A DNA stretch of 64,000 nucleotides from Mesorhizobium hawassense (GCF_003289945.1 NZ_QMBP01000001.1:682001-746000), one strand, 5' to 3'; numbered from the stretch's first letter, positions 16,680 to 25,969 are shown. Made by a program: numbers and translations. The notes: generated from the sequence alone by a model not told the origin.

Positions 16680-17201
16680 CGTCAGGAATCTCTCCGCACT
16701 TACCTTCGCTCAAGCCACGACCTCAGTCGAACCGGGCTGAACCTGTTGGGTGGGCCACTGGCGCTCAACCATGCCCCGCTCCGCACGACCTCGCGCAGCT
16801 GCGTTTCTGTTTTAAGTCTTCGTGGCCGGTCGAAAAACCAATGGTCAAAAACGCCTGCCTCCTGTTCGCGCCCGGCCCTGCACCCGATGGAATGGCGACA
16901 GGCGCCGGTTATGAAGATCTTTGGTATGTGCGGGAAATAATCTTGGCGGTCCCATTCATTTATGAGGTTTCGGCGTCGATCGTTTCAGCGCTTCGAAAAG
17001 ATTTCGTCACATAGCGCGGCGATTTGCGACTTGGCAACTGTTTGCCGGGATTGGGGCGTTAATTAAGAATGTGCTGATAAGTCAACACATTCTTATGCGA
17101 GGCTTCTTCATCTGCACGTCGCTATGATCGGGTTGTTCGCTATCTGATTTCGGCTCCGGCGGCCGTGTCCGACGGCGAAACGTGCTGCCTGTTGTCAACG
17201 C
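16680..17201. promoter_or_regulatory. 522-bp divergent intergenic region with a 10-bp inverted repeat
   Basis: No gene was found between the leftward FkbM operon and the rightward glycosyltransferase operon. At 17064-17095 there is a perfect inverted repeat, TAAGAATGTG and CACATTCTTA, with a 12-base loop. It could be a regulator site or an RNA hairpin in a leader. Promoter hexamers are not clear on either strand. Confidence 0.4.
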
Positions 17202-19607
17202 GTGTTTCTCCCTTGCCATTCTGCGGTTCCGATGCGTAGGAAGCTGGTACTCCAGGATTGGGAAGGCATGGTCGACTGCGACATCGTATTTGACATGAGA
17301 TGCCTGCAGGATCCGTCCTACAAGGATCGCGGCGTCGGCAAGCTTTCGGCGAATCTGGTCCGGAATGTAGGCAGCTTCCGCACGAAAATCGAAACATCGA
17401 CCCTCGGGCTGATCGATCCGCGTTTGCCTCCTTTGGAGGACCGGTTCCTTCGCCTTGTCGACCGGATCCAGGGCAACGCTTATCTGGGCGCGAACGGACG
17501 TTCGACGGTGTTTGTCGAACTATCGCCGATGACGCACGACCCGTTGTTCCCGGGTCGCATCGTGAATGACCCGGACATCCTCAAGCTTGCGATCGTTTAC
17601 GACTTCATCCCGCTGATGAAGCCGGAACGCTATCTGCCGACCGCCTCCGATCGGCTCGACTACCACACACAGCTCGTCTGGCTGTCTCGCCACGATCACT
17701 TTTTCCCTATTTCGCAATACACGTCGAACGAGCTCCGGCGCATCCTCAATGTGGAATCCCGGCACATTACGAACACCGGAGCCCCGATAGGCAGCGCCTT
17801 CGAGGCTGTCGACGGATGGGGACAATGGGAAGGTTTGTCCCAACGCTACGTTCTTGCCAGTGGTGGGGCCGAACCACGCAAAAACATCGAGTGCCCGATG
17901 CTTGCTCACGCGGGAAGCCGCGTGATGCAGGACGCCGGCATCCGGCTTGTGGTCACCGGAAACTATCCGCCGGGCTGGCAGGCAAGCTTGCGCGATCTCT
18001 ATGTCGCCAATGGCGGCAAATCGGAGCTTTTGATTTTTCCGGGTTTTGTCGACGAGGATGAACTCGTGGCCATCTATCGCGGCGCCCAGTGCGCGGTTGT
18101 CGCGGCGCAGATGGAAGGATTCTCGATGCCGGTCGTGGAGGCGATGGCGGCGGGCACGCCGGTACTCGCATCTTCCATACCCGCCCACAAGGAACTGGTT
18201 GGCCGCAACGATTTGATGTTTTCTCCCGAAGACGTCGAAGACGTCAGGAACAAGGTCGAGGCGCTCGTCCTGGACCCCGTGAAACGCGCTGAAATCGTCA
18301 GCGACCAGTCGACACGTTGGCAGAGATTTCGAGCCGGCAAGATTGCCGGTGAATTCTGGGCGAAGGTGAGCGATCTGGTTGCGCATCGCCAACCAAAGCC
18401 CAGGGCTATCCTCAGGCGCGCGCGGCCACGAATTGCATTTCTCAGCCCCATGCCACCCGATCAGTCCGGCGTTGCCGACTATTCTGCCGCGACCATCAGG
18501 GAACTCGGGAAGTTGGCCGATGTCCATGTGTTTTCAAAACACGCATGCGCGGCAATGCCCGAGGGCGCTGCGTCGGTCCAGCAAATCACGGCTCTGCCGT
18601 GCTTGTCGTCGGACTTTGATCGGGTGATTGGGGTTGTGGGGAACTCACATTTTCACCTGGAGGTATTCCAACTCCTTGAAAGATACGGCGGAGCCTGCAT
18701 CGAGCACGACAACCGCCTGCTTGGCTTCTATAGAATTCTTCTCGGCTCGCAGCGCGCGCGCTCGCTTGCGGAGCGCGAGCTTGGACGGTCTGTGACGGAG
18801 GAGGAAATCGCCTCATGGATGCAGGACGAGTCACGGCTCAAGGCCACGTTTCTCGGAGAGATCGCTGAATGGGCTTCACCGATGTTCGTGCACTCGCGTG
18901 TGACGGCCCGGATTGTTCGGGAGCGCTTCGCAAAAGCGGCGGTTTATTTGCCTTTTTCGATCTATCGACAGTGGCAGATCGACCCCACCGAGCACGAGCT
19001 TAAACTTGCCGCCAGGACGAGGCTCGGCATCGGGTCGGAGGAATTCGCAGTCGTATCCTTAGGGCTCGTTCATTCCAACAAAGCGGTCGAGGAATGTATC
19101 TGGGCCGTCGACCTGCTGCGCAGTTGGCAGATACCTGCAAAGCTCTATCTCGTCGGCGGATTTGCCGATGACGAAGGCCGGTTCAGGAATTTGGTGTCCT
19201 ACCTCGATCTGGCCGATCATGTATCCTTCTCATCGGGGTTTGTCGGCGAGGCACAATATCGCGACTATCTGCTCGCGGCCGACGCGGCGGTTCAATTGCG
19301 AACGCACTTCTTCGGAGGTCTATCCGGGGCGCTGCTTGACTGCATAGCCGTTGGGCTGCCGACCGTTGCGAACGAAGATCTGGCGATGGCGATGGAGGCG
19401 CCTCCATATGTCTCTGCCGTGCCCGATCACCCAAGTCCCGTCCTTATTGCCGAGTCGCTCGCCGAGATTCGTGGCAAAGGCGTTGATAGGTCTCAATTTG
19501 ATCAGGCACGGCGACACTATTGCGAGGCGCACAGTTTCGAAAATTATGCACGCAAGCTGTGCGAAGGACTAGGTCTTGAAATCGACGCCAGTCGGCGAAG
19601 CCCATGA
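17202..19607 (+). CDS. Double-domain GT4 glycosyltransferase
   Basis: The frame gives 801 residues. The conserved N-terminus begins near MVDCDIVFDMRCLQDPSYKD (ATG 17268), so the first 22 codons may not be translated; no ribosome site is strong. Domain 1 (about 25-410) has ASGGAEPRKNIECPMLAHAG and AAQMEGFSMPVVEAMAAGTP. Domain 2 (about 415-790) starts RPRIAFLSPMPPDQSGVADY and has VSLGLVHSNKAVEECIWAVD. Two GT-B units in one chain suggest successive addition of two sugars, as in some O-antigen polymerising transferases. The stop overlaps the next GT4 gene by ATGA. Confidence 0.88.
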   Translation: MFLPCHSAVPMRRKLVLQDWEGMVDCDIVFDMRCLQDPSYKDRGVGKLSANLVRNVGSFRTKIETSTLGLIDPRLPPLEDRFLRLVDRIQGNAYLGANGRSTVFVELSPMTHDPLFPGRIVNDPDILKLAIVYDFIPLMKPERYLPTASDRLDYHTQLVWLSRHDHFFPISQYTSNELRRILNVESRHITNTGAPIGSAFEAVDGWGQWEGLSQRYVLASGGAEPRKNIECPMLAHAGSRVMQDAGIRLVVTGNYPPGWQASLRDLYVANGGKSELLIFPGFVDEDELVAIYRGAQCAVVAAQMEGFSMPVVEAMAAGTPVLASSIPAHKELVGRNDLMFSPEDVEDVRNKVEALVLDPVKRAEIVSDQSTRWQRFRAGKIAGEFWAKVSDLVAHRQPKPRAILRRARPRIAFLSPMPPDQSGVADYSAATIRELGKLADVHVFSKHACAAMPEGAASVQQITALPCLSSDFDRVIGVVGNSHFHLEVFQLLERYGGACIEHDNRLLGFYRILLGSQRARSLAERELGRSVTEEEIASWMQDESRLKATFLGEIAEWASPMFVHSRVTARIVRERFAKAAVYLPFSIYRQWQIDPTEHELKLAARTRLGIGSEEFAVVSLGLVHSNKAVEECIWAVDLLRSWQIPAKLYLVGGFADDEGRFRNLVSYLDLADHVSFSSGFVGEAQYRDYLLAADAAVQLRTHFFGGLSGALLDCIAVGLPTVANEDLAMAMEAPPYVSAVPDHPSPVLIAESLAEIRGKGVDRSQFDQARRHYCEAHSFENYARKLCEGLGLEIDASRRSP

Positions 19608-20770
19608 GAGAGGCACGATTGCCGCCAGCCCCGATCTTTATCGATTTGACCGAACTGACGACGCACCCGTTGCGCACCGGGATTCAGCGGGTGGAGCGCG
19701 AGATTCTACGCCGCTGGCGGGGCCCAAGGCCGCTTGTGCCGTGCCGCTTCGATGCCGAGAAGCTGCGGTTCTTCGCATTGCCTGACGCGGTGGTGGAAAT
19801 ACTGACGGACAGCAATCACACTGTGGAAGAGGACAAGGAGCGGCTCCGTACCCATCTTGAAAAAGGGACGTCGGTCTCGCAGGGCGATATCGAGGCCGGC
19901 TTGCACAATCCTGAAGTCTTTTACGAGCAACGGCGCGCCGAGGCATACAGGGCTCTGTGTCGCGGCGGCACCGCTTCGGTCAGCTGGCTCGTCTATGATT
20001 TCTTGCCCTTTCTTCATCCGCAGGGCTGGGAGCCGCGGACGACGGAGCGTCTGATGCATTACGTGCGCACGCTTCGCGAAATACCGCGCGTTGCCTTCAT
20101 CAGCGAACAGACCCGCAATGACTACCTGCACCGTATCGTCCGGGATGCCGGGCGCGCGGGCCCGGTGATCCCGCTTGGCGGCGATGGAATTGCCCTGTCC
20201 CGCCAGGAATTCGATCCCCGGCGGCGGACGTTCACCTATATCGGGACGATCGAGCCCAGAAAGAACGTGGCAGATATCCTCGAGGCCTTCGAGATGCTTT
20301 GGCAGCAGGATGTCGACGTCGAATTGACCGTCATCGGCCGGATGGAAAACCGATCGACACGCGAGCCGCCGATCCTCGAGCGCCTCAAGGCCGAACCTCG
20401 GTTCAGCTACCTTGGTCACGCCAGCGACGATGCGATCAGGCAAGCCCTGCAAAGAACCAGGGCAACCCTGTTCGTCAGTTCATTGGAAGGCTTCGGCATT
20501 CCGCCTTACGAAAGTCTGGCAAGCGGCATTCCGGTTATAGCGTCCGCGAACCTGCCGAGCCTCGACCTGTTGCCGGCGGGCGGACGCGTCATCTTGGGCG
20601 ACATAAGCCCCAAGGCGATCGCGGGCGCCGTGCTTCAACTGCTGGATGATCCATTCGCCGAAAAGCTCTGGGGTGAGGTGACCAGCCTGCGGATACCGAC
20701 CTGGGACGGGTTCGTGCAGGGGCTTGCGCGGTGGCTGCACGATGAGAGCAATTCCAGGAAAAGTGTGTAA
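19604..20770 (+). CDS. Glycosyltransferase family 4
   Basis: This 388-residue GT4 enzyme contains FIDLTELTTHPLRTGIQRVE at its N-terminus, YIGTIEPRKNVADILEAFEM, and SSLEGFGIPPYESLASGIPV. The opening is like that of rhamnosyl/mannosyl GT4 enzymes with a GIQRVER motif. It starts at ATG 19604, overlapping the stop of the double transferase. Its last seven codons (SNSRKSV) and stop are encoded inside a RIME-like intergenic repeat, so the C-terminus appears to have been replaced or extended by repeat insertion. Confidence 0.9.
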   Translation: MREARLPPAPIFIDLTELTTHPLRTGIQRVEREILRRWRGPRPLVPCRFDAEKLRFFALPDAVVEILTDSNHTVEEDKERLRTHLEKGTSVSQGDIEAGLHNPEVFYEQRRAEAYRALCRGGTASVSWLVYDFLPFLHPQGWEPRTTERLMHYVRTLREIPRVAFISEQTRNDYLHRIVRDAGRAGPVIPLGGDGIALSRQEFDPRRRTFTYIGTIEPRKNVADILEAFEMLWQQDVDVELTVIGRMENRSTREPPILERLKAEPRFSYLGHASDDAIRQALQRTRATLFVSSLEGFGIPPYESLASGIPVIASANLPSLDLLPAGGRVILGDISPKAIAGAVLQLLDDPFAEKLWGEVTSLRIPTWDGFVQGLARWLHDESNSRKSV

Positions 20771-20863
20771 CGTGTAGGCTCGCCGACTTCGGCATAGCCT
20801 ATCCGTCCGGAATTGCGCGGAAACAAATACTGAGCGCGGTTCGGCGATTCCGTGAAGCGCTCT
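20746..20863 (+). repeat. RIME1-like repeat, copy A, with nested palindrome
   Basis: It begins GAGCAATTCCAGGAAAAGTG, continues CCGTCCGGAATTGCG, and ends in GAAGCGCTCT. Between the halves lies an extra palindrome (TAGGCT at 20775 to AGCCTA at 20801) that also occurs in copy B. It encodes the end of the GT4 gene, and the FkbM stop at 20868-20870 lies just beyond it. Confidence 0.8.
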
Positions 20864-20867
20864 AAGA

Positions 20868-22586
20868 TCAGCGCTCTCGCGACGCGTTCGATGCTATTGT
20901 GAGGGCGAGCGTTTCCAGGCTTTTCACCAACTGGGCCTGCTCCTCACGCAGCGCCTTCATGTCATCCGACAGAGGGTGACTTCCCAGGCTTCTCGCGAGC
21001 TGGACCTGCTCTTGTCGCAATCCCCGCATGTCGTCCGAGAGCGACTGATTTTGCGCGCTCCTGGCGATCTCGGCTTGCCCCTGTCGCAAGAGCTCGATCT
21101 CGCCTGAGCGGGAGCGGACGAGGGTTTCGTTTGAGTGGTCAAACCGCTCGAAGATGGGCTGCAACAGAAATGTTCTGACGCGCCACATTGCTGGCCGCAC
21201 GATGGGCCTGAATAGAGCCTTGTAGATGCCGAAAACGCCCTTCTTCACGATCGGCCGTAAGCCGCCCCCAGCAGGATTTTCGGCCGGCGACATGCCAGTC
21301 GGCATGACAACGGAGCCCGGCGCCGGAGAGGGGCGGGTGGAGTTGTCGCGGCGGACAGCATTGTGAAACCGGCGAACATGCCGTGCCAATGGCAGCACCG
21401 ACTTTAAGGCTCTTGGACCATCCTCGTCGCGAAGTTCAAGGACAAGACGATCGTAACGTGAGGCGCGGGAGGCCGCCAATGCGAGGGAGCCGGACAGCGC
21501 GGCGGTATCAGCCGCAAAACGCTTGCCTTCGGCCTGCGCCAGTTCCCGCTCTTGTGCGAGTTGTTTGGACAGTGCGTCCACCAGGGCTGTGAGGTGTTTG
21601 GCTTCGGTATGCGCCTGCTCTCGTTGTTGCATAAGCTGGTCGGACAGCGCTGCCGTGTCGGCGGCCTGGCGCTTGGCCTCGGCGAGCGCCAATTCCCGCT
21701 CTTGGGCAAGTTGCGTCGACAGGGACGCCATGCGGGCTGCCAGGCGCTTGCGTTTGGATTCGCCTCGGTCGATTGCCGCGGTGAGATCGGTCGATCGTTT
21801 TTGGATATCCGCGCTCTTTTGATGTTGAGCGTTGCTTTCCGCGAAAAATTGATCCCGCTCCGCAATGATCTGGGTTCGTTCAGCCGCCAGCTGCGCCACA
21901 GCCGTGTCGGAACGCCATTGCTCGAACGGCACATAGTTGTCGAGAACATTCACCGGCGCCTGGAAGTGGCGAAGCAGTCCTTCGCTCTCTGCCCTTACAT
22001 AGAAGACGTTGATGCCGTCGAAATATGCGCGCAGGAACCCGTTTGCGAGCAGAACGGGTTCCCAATTCTGATTGACGAGTTCGCTGGACCATGGCGCGGT
22101 TGCTTCAATCACCAGCACCTGCGGTCGAATCGATTTCCAATTCGCGGCTCCAATGATCGCAGCCTCGGACCCCTCGGCATCGATCTTCAGAAAGTTGATC
22201 TCTTGTCCTGCGGCATGCTGGGCGATCAGGCTGTCCAGCGTCACGGCCCGGACTTGAAGCGTCCTCCCTTCACCATCTGCGGCGACCGGCCCTTCGGTCA
22301 CCTTGGACATGCCTGGATCGGATGAGTTTTCGAAGAAGGCGACGTCGCCGTCGCGATCCATGACCACGGCTCTTACGTTTATGTCGCGCGGCCGTTCACG
22401 TGCCAGCTCATCGAACACCGCTCCGGGTTCGACATTTATGCCGGACCATCCGCGGTCGTAGAAGGTCTTGGTGACGGACCCTATCGTCGGATGGTAGGCG
22501 CCAATGTCGATATAGAAACCGGTCGCCGTGTCTTTGAAAACGCGATCGAGCAGAACGTCTTCCCGATTTTGCGCGTAGCTGATCAT
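20868..22586 (-). CDS. FkbM-family methyltransferase with two coiled-coil repeat arrays
   Basis: The product has 572 residues from ATG 22586 (MISYAQNREDVLLD), the conserved family start; the frame is open to 22844, but that part is unlike the family. Residues 1-210 are the FkbM SAM methyltransferase: GFYIDIGAYHPTIGS, NFLKIDAEGSEAAIIGA, VLVIEATAPWSSEL. Residues 289-363 are three 25-residue Gln/Glu/Ala repeats beginning LSxQL. Residues 498-562 are a second array of about 23-residue units (LRQEQxQLARSLxxxPLSDDM). The long coiled coils suggest assembly or scaffolding beyond methyl transfer. It faces the sulfotransferase gene across a divergent 293-bp gap. Confidence 0.9.
   Translation of the reverse strand: MISYAQNREDVLLDRVFKDTATGFYIDIGAYHPTIGSVTKTFYDRGWSGINVEPGAVFDELARERPRDINVRAVVMDRDGDVAFFENSSDPGMSKVTEGPVAADGEGRTLQVRAVTLDSLIAQHAAGQEINFLKIDAEGSEAAIIGAANWKSIRPQVLVIEATAPWSSELVNQNWEPVLLANGFLRAYFDGINVFYVRAESEGLLRHFQAPVNVLDNYVPFEQWRSDTAVAQLAAERTQIIAERDQFFAESNAQHQKSADIQKRSTDLTAAIDRGESKRKRLAARMASLSTQLAQERELALAEAKRQAADTAALSDQLMQQREQAHTEAKHLTALVDALSKQLAQERELAQAEGKRFAADTAALSGSLALAASRASRYDRLVLELRDEDGPRALKSVLPLARHVRRFHNAVRRDNSTRPSPAPGSVVMPTGMSPAENPAGGGLRPIVKKGVFGIYKALFRPIVRPAMWRVRTFLLQPIFERFDHSNETLVRSRSGEIELLRQGQAEIARSAQNQSLSDDMRGLRQEQVQLARSLGSHPLSDDMKALREEQAQLVKSLETLALTIASNASRER
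20901..21095 (-). repeat. Second in-frame array, about 69-bp units (23 residues)
   Basis: Residues 498-520 and 521-543, plus a partial third unit, share LRQ(G/E)Q and SLSDDM-like ends. The array differs in sequence and period from the array at 21498-21722 in the same gene. Confidence 0.75.
21498..21722 (-). repeat. Three in-frame 75-bp repeats (25 residues each)
   Basis: The units are residues 289-313, 314-338 and 339-363 of the FkbM protein. Units 1 and 3 are nearly identical (LSxQLAQERELAxAExKRxAADTAA) and unit 2 is diverged. They keep the frame and form a coiled coil. Confidence 0.8.
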
Positions 22587-22879
22587 TGTAAGCGCGGCGC
22601 GCGGAGGTGCCGCCTCGACGCCCATGGCTTCTTCGTGCACCGCATTTCGAATCGAAGAGCTCCGTTGATCCCGCAATTGGTTGTCTACCTTAGCAGAGGC
22701 TGTTGACCTCGGTTGCGAAACCCCCAACCGCAATATGCCGGTATTCTCCCCGCTGGCAACCGTCGGCGCGGTGCGCAAGTCCTGCTTTTGCCGCTGGCCG
22801 GTTTGGCCCGAAAGCCAAGAGCGGTTTTGCCGAATGGCGCGCATCGGCTAAGAGACCTGCAAATCACCAAGGGGTCTTC

Positions 22880-23569
22880 ATGCACGGCTTCGCGATCTGC
22901 ACGGCGCCACGCTCGGGCAGCAATTTCCTGTCCCAACTGCTTTCGAGCACCGGCCAGCTCGGCCGCCCGCTGGAATATTTCAACGGTCCGGGACGGCGTT
23001 ATTTTGACGATCCGGACTATCCCGACGACAGGAACGCGCAGATCGAAAAAATCCTGACCATGGGCGCGACGCCCAACGGAATCTACGGGCTGAAGATATT
23101 CGCCTATCAGAACGACTGGGTCGAAGACGAGATCGAGTGGACCGCGCGGCTGCCGAACCTGCAATTCATATTCCTGCGCCGGCGCGATATTTTGGGGCAG
23201 GCGATCTCCTGGGCCCGGGCGCTGCAGACCGGACAGTACCGCCATGGGCAGACGTCGACCGGTGAAGCGGCATTCGATGGCCAAGCAATACTAGATCGTC
23301 TTCGCGCGATCGCGATCGAGTATGCCCGGTGGGAGATGTATTTCGCCCGCAATGAAATAGCAGCACTTCCTGTCGTCTATGAGGACGTCGCGAATGCGCC
23401 GCAACAGGCGGTCGACAGCATAGCCGGGCTCTTCAATCTCCACCATGTGCGCGCCGACGCGCGTCAAGTCAGTGTCATCTTGCAACGGGACGAGAGCACC
23501 GAAAAATGGCGCAGGCGTTTTGTCGAGGAATTCGGCAACCTGGGCAGGGTCGATAAACTATGGAGCTAA
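22880..23569 (+). CDS. Stf0-type sulfotransferase
   Basis: The product has 229 residues from ATG 22880, preceded by AAGGGG; a longer frame starts at 22703 but lacks family similarity. The PAPS 5'-phosphosulfate loop is TAPRSGSNFLSQLL at the N-terminus, followed by the Stf0-like GRPLEYF. The 3'-phosphate region is FLRRRDILGQAISWARALQT. The family founder, trehalose 2-sulfotransferase, moves sulfate from PAPS to a sugar hydroxyl. Here the target is likely a polysaccharide or lipid-linked sugar, since the neighbours are glycosyltransferases and PAPS genes occur at 58.9 kb. Confidence 0.9.
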   Translation: MHGFAICTAPRSGSNFLSQLLSSTGQLGRPLEYFNGPGRRYFDDPDYPDDRNAQIEKILTMGATPNGIYGLKIFAYQNDWVEDEIEWTARLPNLQFIFLRRRDILGQAISWARALQTGQYRHGQTSTGEAAFDGQAILDRLRAIAIEYARWEMYFARNEIAALPVVYEDVANAPQQAVDSIAGLFNLHHVRADARQVSVILQRDESTEKWRRRFVEEFGNLGRVDKLWS

Positions 23570-23634
23570 TCGTGGAGTCGTGCGATCCGGACCGCTTGGG
23601 TGCGGACAGTTCACCGTAGGAGCCCTGCCGGTCC

Positions 23635-25188
23635 ATGATCTTCGAACGGCCCCTGACGGTCCTCATCGCCAACATCTATCTGACCGGACGGTCGGGAACC
23701 GAGATCGTCACGCGCGAAGTCGCCTTTGCGCTGCGGCGCGCCGGGCACAGGCCGATCGTCTACGCCGCCGGATTGGGACCGATCGCTGAAGAGATTAGGG
23801 CGCGCGGCATACCGGTTACCGACGACATCTCGACCATCGCCGCGGATGTCGACATCATCCATGGCAACCACAATCAGGTCACCGCCATTGCAGCGGCGCG
23901 TTTCCCGAACGCTCCGGCGCTTTATTTCGCGCATGACTTCACCGCCTGGCACAGCGCGCCGCCGTTTCTCGCCAATATCTGGAAATACGTCGCCGTCGAC
24001 GACACGGTCGCCGAGCGCCTGCAGTTCGAGGCCGGCATTCCGGCGAAGCGCATCGTCACGCTGCTCAATGCCGTCGATACCGATCGTTTCGTGCCCGGGC
24101 CGCCGCTGCCGGAGCGCCCGAGCCGGGCCTTGGCCTTCGCCAAGAACGTGCAGCATCTCCATGCCGTGCGCATCGCCTGCGAGCGGCACGGCATCGCGCT
24201 GGACGTGGCGGGCGGTATCGTGGGCAACCTCGTCGACGAGCCCGAGAACCTGCTGCCGCAATACGACCTTCTCTTCACCTCCGCCCTCAGCGCCCTCGAA
24301 GCGATGGCATGCGGGCGCGCCGTTGTCGTTTGCGACGGCCGCGGCCTTGCCGGGATGGCCCGCTCCGACAATTGGGATGCGTGGCGGCGGCGCAATTTCG
24401 GACTGGGAGTGCTGCGGCAGCGCTTGTCGCCAGACGCGATCTCGGCCGAGATCGAACGCTATGACGCCATCGACGCCGCAGAGGTGACGGGGAGGACACG
24501 CCAGGATGCGGGAATGTCGCAATGGCTGGATGCTTGCCTGTCGCTGTATGACGAAGCGATCAGGCAACACAGTGCCGCGCCTGCGGACATGCGAGACATG
24601 AACCTCTCGCTGGCTCGCCATATGCAGATCTGGTTGCCAAAACCTGGACCGATCTGGCCCTGGATGACGGAGCGCGAGGATCTGCTGGCACGGTTAGCGC
24701 AGCCGGTAGAACCTGTCCCGGTCGAGCTCAAGCCGGTGAAGTTGGACGAGCCGGTGTCGTTGGCGCTGGCCGACGAACCGCAAAGCACGGTGCGCCTGAC
24801 AGGCTTCTCGACGGTCGAGCATTGGGGCGTCTGGACGGAGGGCGAACTGGCAACGGTCGAATGCAGGATCGTCTCCTCGAGCCCCGTTCCGGCTGCGCTC
24901 AGGTTGAGCCTTGTGCCATTTCTTCACGGCGATCACGCGGAAGTCGCCGTCGAGCTTTTCGTCAACGGCATGAAGATCGAGCGGCAGGTTTTCCGGCCGA
25001 TTGTCCGTAGTGCCCCGGTTTTTGAAGCGCGGGACTGGCTGGTGGCGTTGCCGCCCGAAGCCATGGCGGGTTCGAGCCTTATCATCGGCTTTCGCATCGA
25101 TAATCCCGCAAGTCCGCAGCAGCTTGGCCTGTCGAGCGATGGACGGCGGCTTGGGGTGGGGCTGTGTCAGATCGAGCTCAAACGATGA
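23635..25188 (+). CDS. Glycosyltransferase-like protein with C-terminal beta domain
   Basis: This is a 517-residue protein. Residues 1-300 look like a GT-B glycosyltransferase: TVLIANIYLTGRSGTEIVTR, ALYFAHDFTAWH, VTLLNAVDTDRFVPG, SALSALEAMACGRAVVV. The usual E-x7-E region is partly kept in LLFTSALSALEAMACG. Residues of about 355-517 form a separate segment (TVRLTGFSTVEHWGVWTEGE and RLGVGLCQIEL) with many short hydrophobic strands, like a carbohydrate-binding or jelly-roll domain. It follows the Stf0 gene by 65 bp on the same strand and overlaps the convergent PIG-L-like gene by 11 bp. Confidence 0.8.
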   Translation: MIFERPLTVLIANIYLTGRSGTEIVTREVAFALRRAGHRPIVYAAGLGPIAEEIRARGIPVTDDISTIAADVDIIHGNHNQVTAIAAARFPNAPALYFAHDFTAWHSAPPFLANIWKYVAVDDTVAERLQFEAGIPAKRIVTLLNAVDTDRFVPGPPLPERPSRALAFAKNVQHLHAVRIACERHGIALDVAGGIVGNLVDEPENLLPQYDLLFTSALSALEAMACGRAVVVCDGRGLAGMARSDNWDAWRRRNFGLGVLRQRLSPDAISAEIERYDAIDAAEVTGRTRQDAGMSQWLDACLSLYDEAIRQHSAAPADMRDMNLSLARHMQIWLPKPGPIWPWMTEREDLLARLAQPVEPVPVELKPVKLDEPVSLALADEPQSTVRLTGFSTVEHWGVWTEGELATVECRIVSSSPVPAALRLSLVPFLHGDHAEVAVELFVNGMKIERQVFRPIVRSAPVFEARDWLVALPPEAMAGSSLIIGFRIDNPASPQQLGLSSDGRRLGVGLCQIELKR

Positions 25189-25969
25189 CGCGCTTGGCCA
25201 GCCGTCTGGCGATCGGCTCGACATGCTCCCTGAAACGTAGCACCGTCGTGTAATAGCCGCTCTTTACCCGCTCCTCGCCCCAGCGCTCATAGGCCGGCGG
25301 TTGCTCGCAGCAGTCTGAAACATCGAGCAGATAGTCCACCGGGGTAAGGCGCTCGACGCCGAAACTCGCCATGCCATGCGCCGCGCGCAGCCGGTCGGCC
25401 TCCTCGGTCAATTCCGGATAATTGTCGACCGCCTTGAGCTTGCGATCGAGGGCGCCGGCATCGAGATGCAGCTCTATTCCGCCTCGCGTCTGGCGCTTCA
25501 GCGTGGCGGCTTCAAGCGGAAACTCGAGGTTGGGCAGATCGCGACCATTCCGACCGCGCAGCCTTGCCAGCGCTGCATTGACGAGCAGCCGGCAGACATC
25601 GTGTCCCGGATTGAACCCTTCGACCGCGTCGGCGGCGACATAGTCGATCTCCTCATTGGCCAAGATCGTGGCGATTTCGTCGGCAAGCGCCCTGAAGGTC
25701 TCCATTTCGCCAGCCAGAATGGCGCGATAAAGCTCCCGGTCTGGCATTTTGCCGAAGAAATTCGCCGATGGGGAAGCGCCCGCGCCGGCCAGAACCGCCG
25801 CCGTACGGTCGAGCCGGCCGGCGCCGAGATGGCCCGAACCATCGGTCAGGACCAGGACCAGCGGTCTCGCGTTTTCCATCCAATGGTGGACCCGCAATTC
25901 ATGTCCTGGATGAGCAACGACCAGCGCCGCCTTCTTGCCCTGCCACCAACCTTGCTCGCTGCCAGCCAT
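25178..25969 (-). CDS. PIG-L/LmbE-like protein with altered metal motif
   Basis: The 263-residue protein opens with KKAALVVAHPGHELRVHHWM, in the place of the PIG-L AHPDDE motif, and later has EGFNPGHDVCR where the family has its second His motif. PIG-L proteins are zinc N-acetylglucosamine deacetylases. Here the two acidic residues of the first motif are Gly and His, so catalysis may be changed or lost. No signal peptide is seen. It is expressed from the gap that holds a RIME-like repeat and tandem 20-bp repeats. Assignment rests on motif spacing and is moderate. Confidence 0.6.
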   Translation of the reverse strand: MAGSEQGWWQGKKAALVVAHPGHELRVHHWMENARPLVLVLTDGSGHLGAGRLDRTAAVLAGAGASPSANFFGKMPDRELYRAILAGEMETFRALADEIATILANEEIDYVAADAVEGFNPGHDVCRLLVNAALARLRGRNGRDLPNLEFPLEAATLKRQTRGGIELHLDAGALDRKLKAVDNYPELTEEADRLRAAHGMASFGVERLTPVDYLLDVSDCCEQPPAYERWGEERVKSGYYTTVLRFREHVEPIARRLAKRVIV

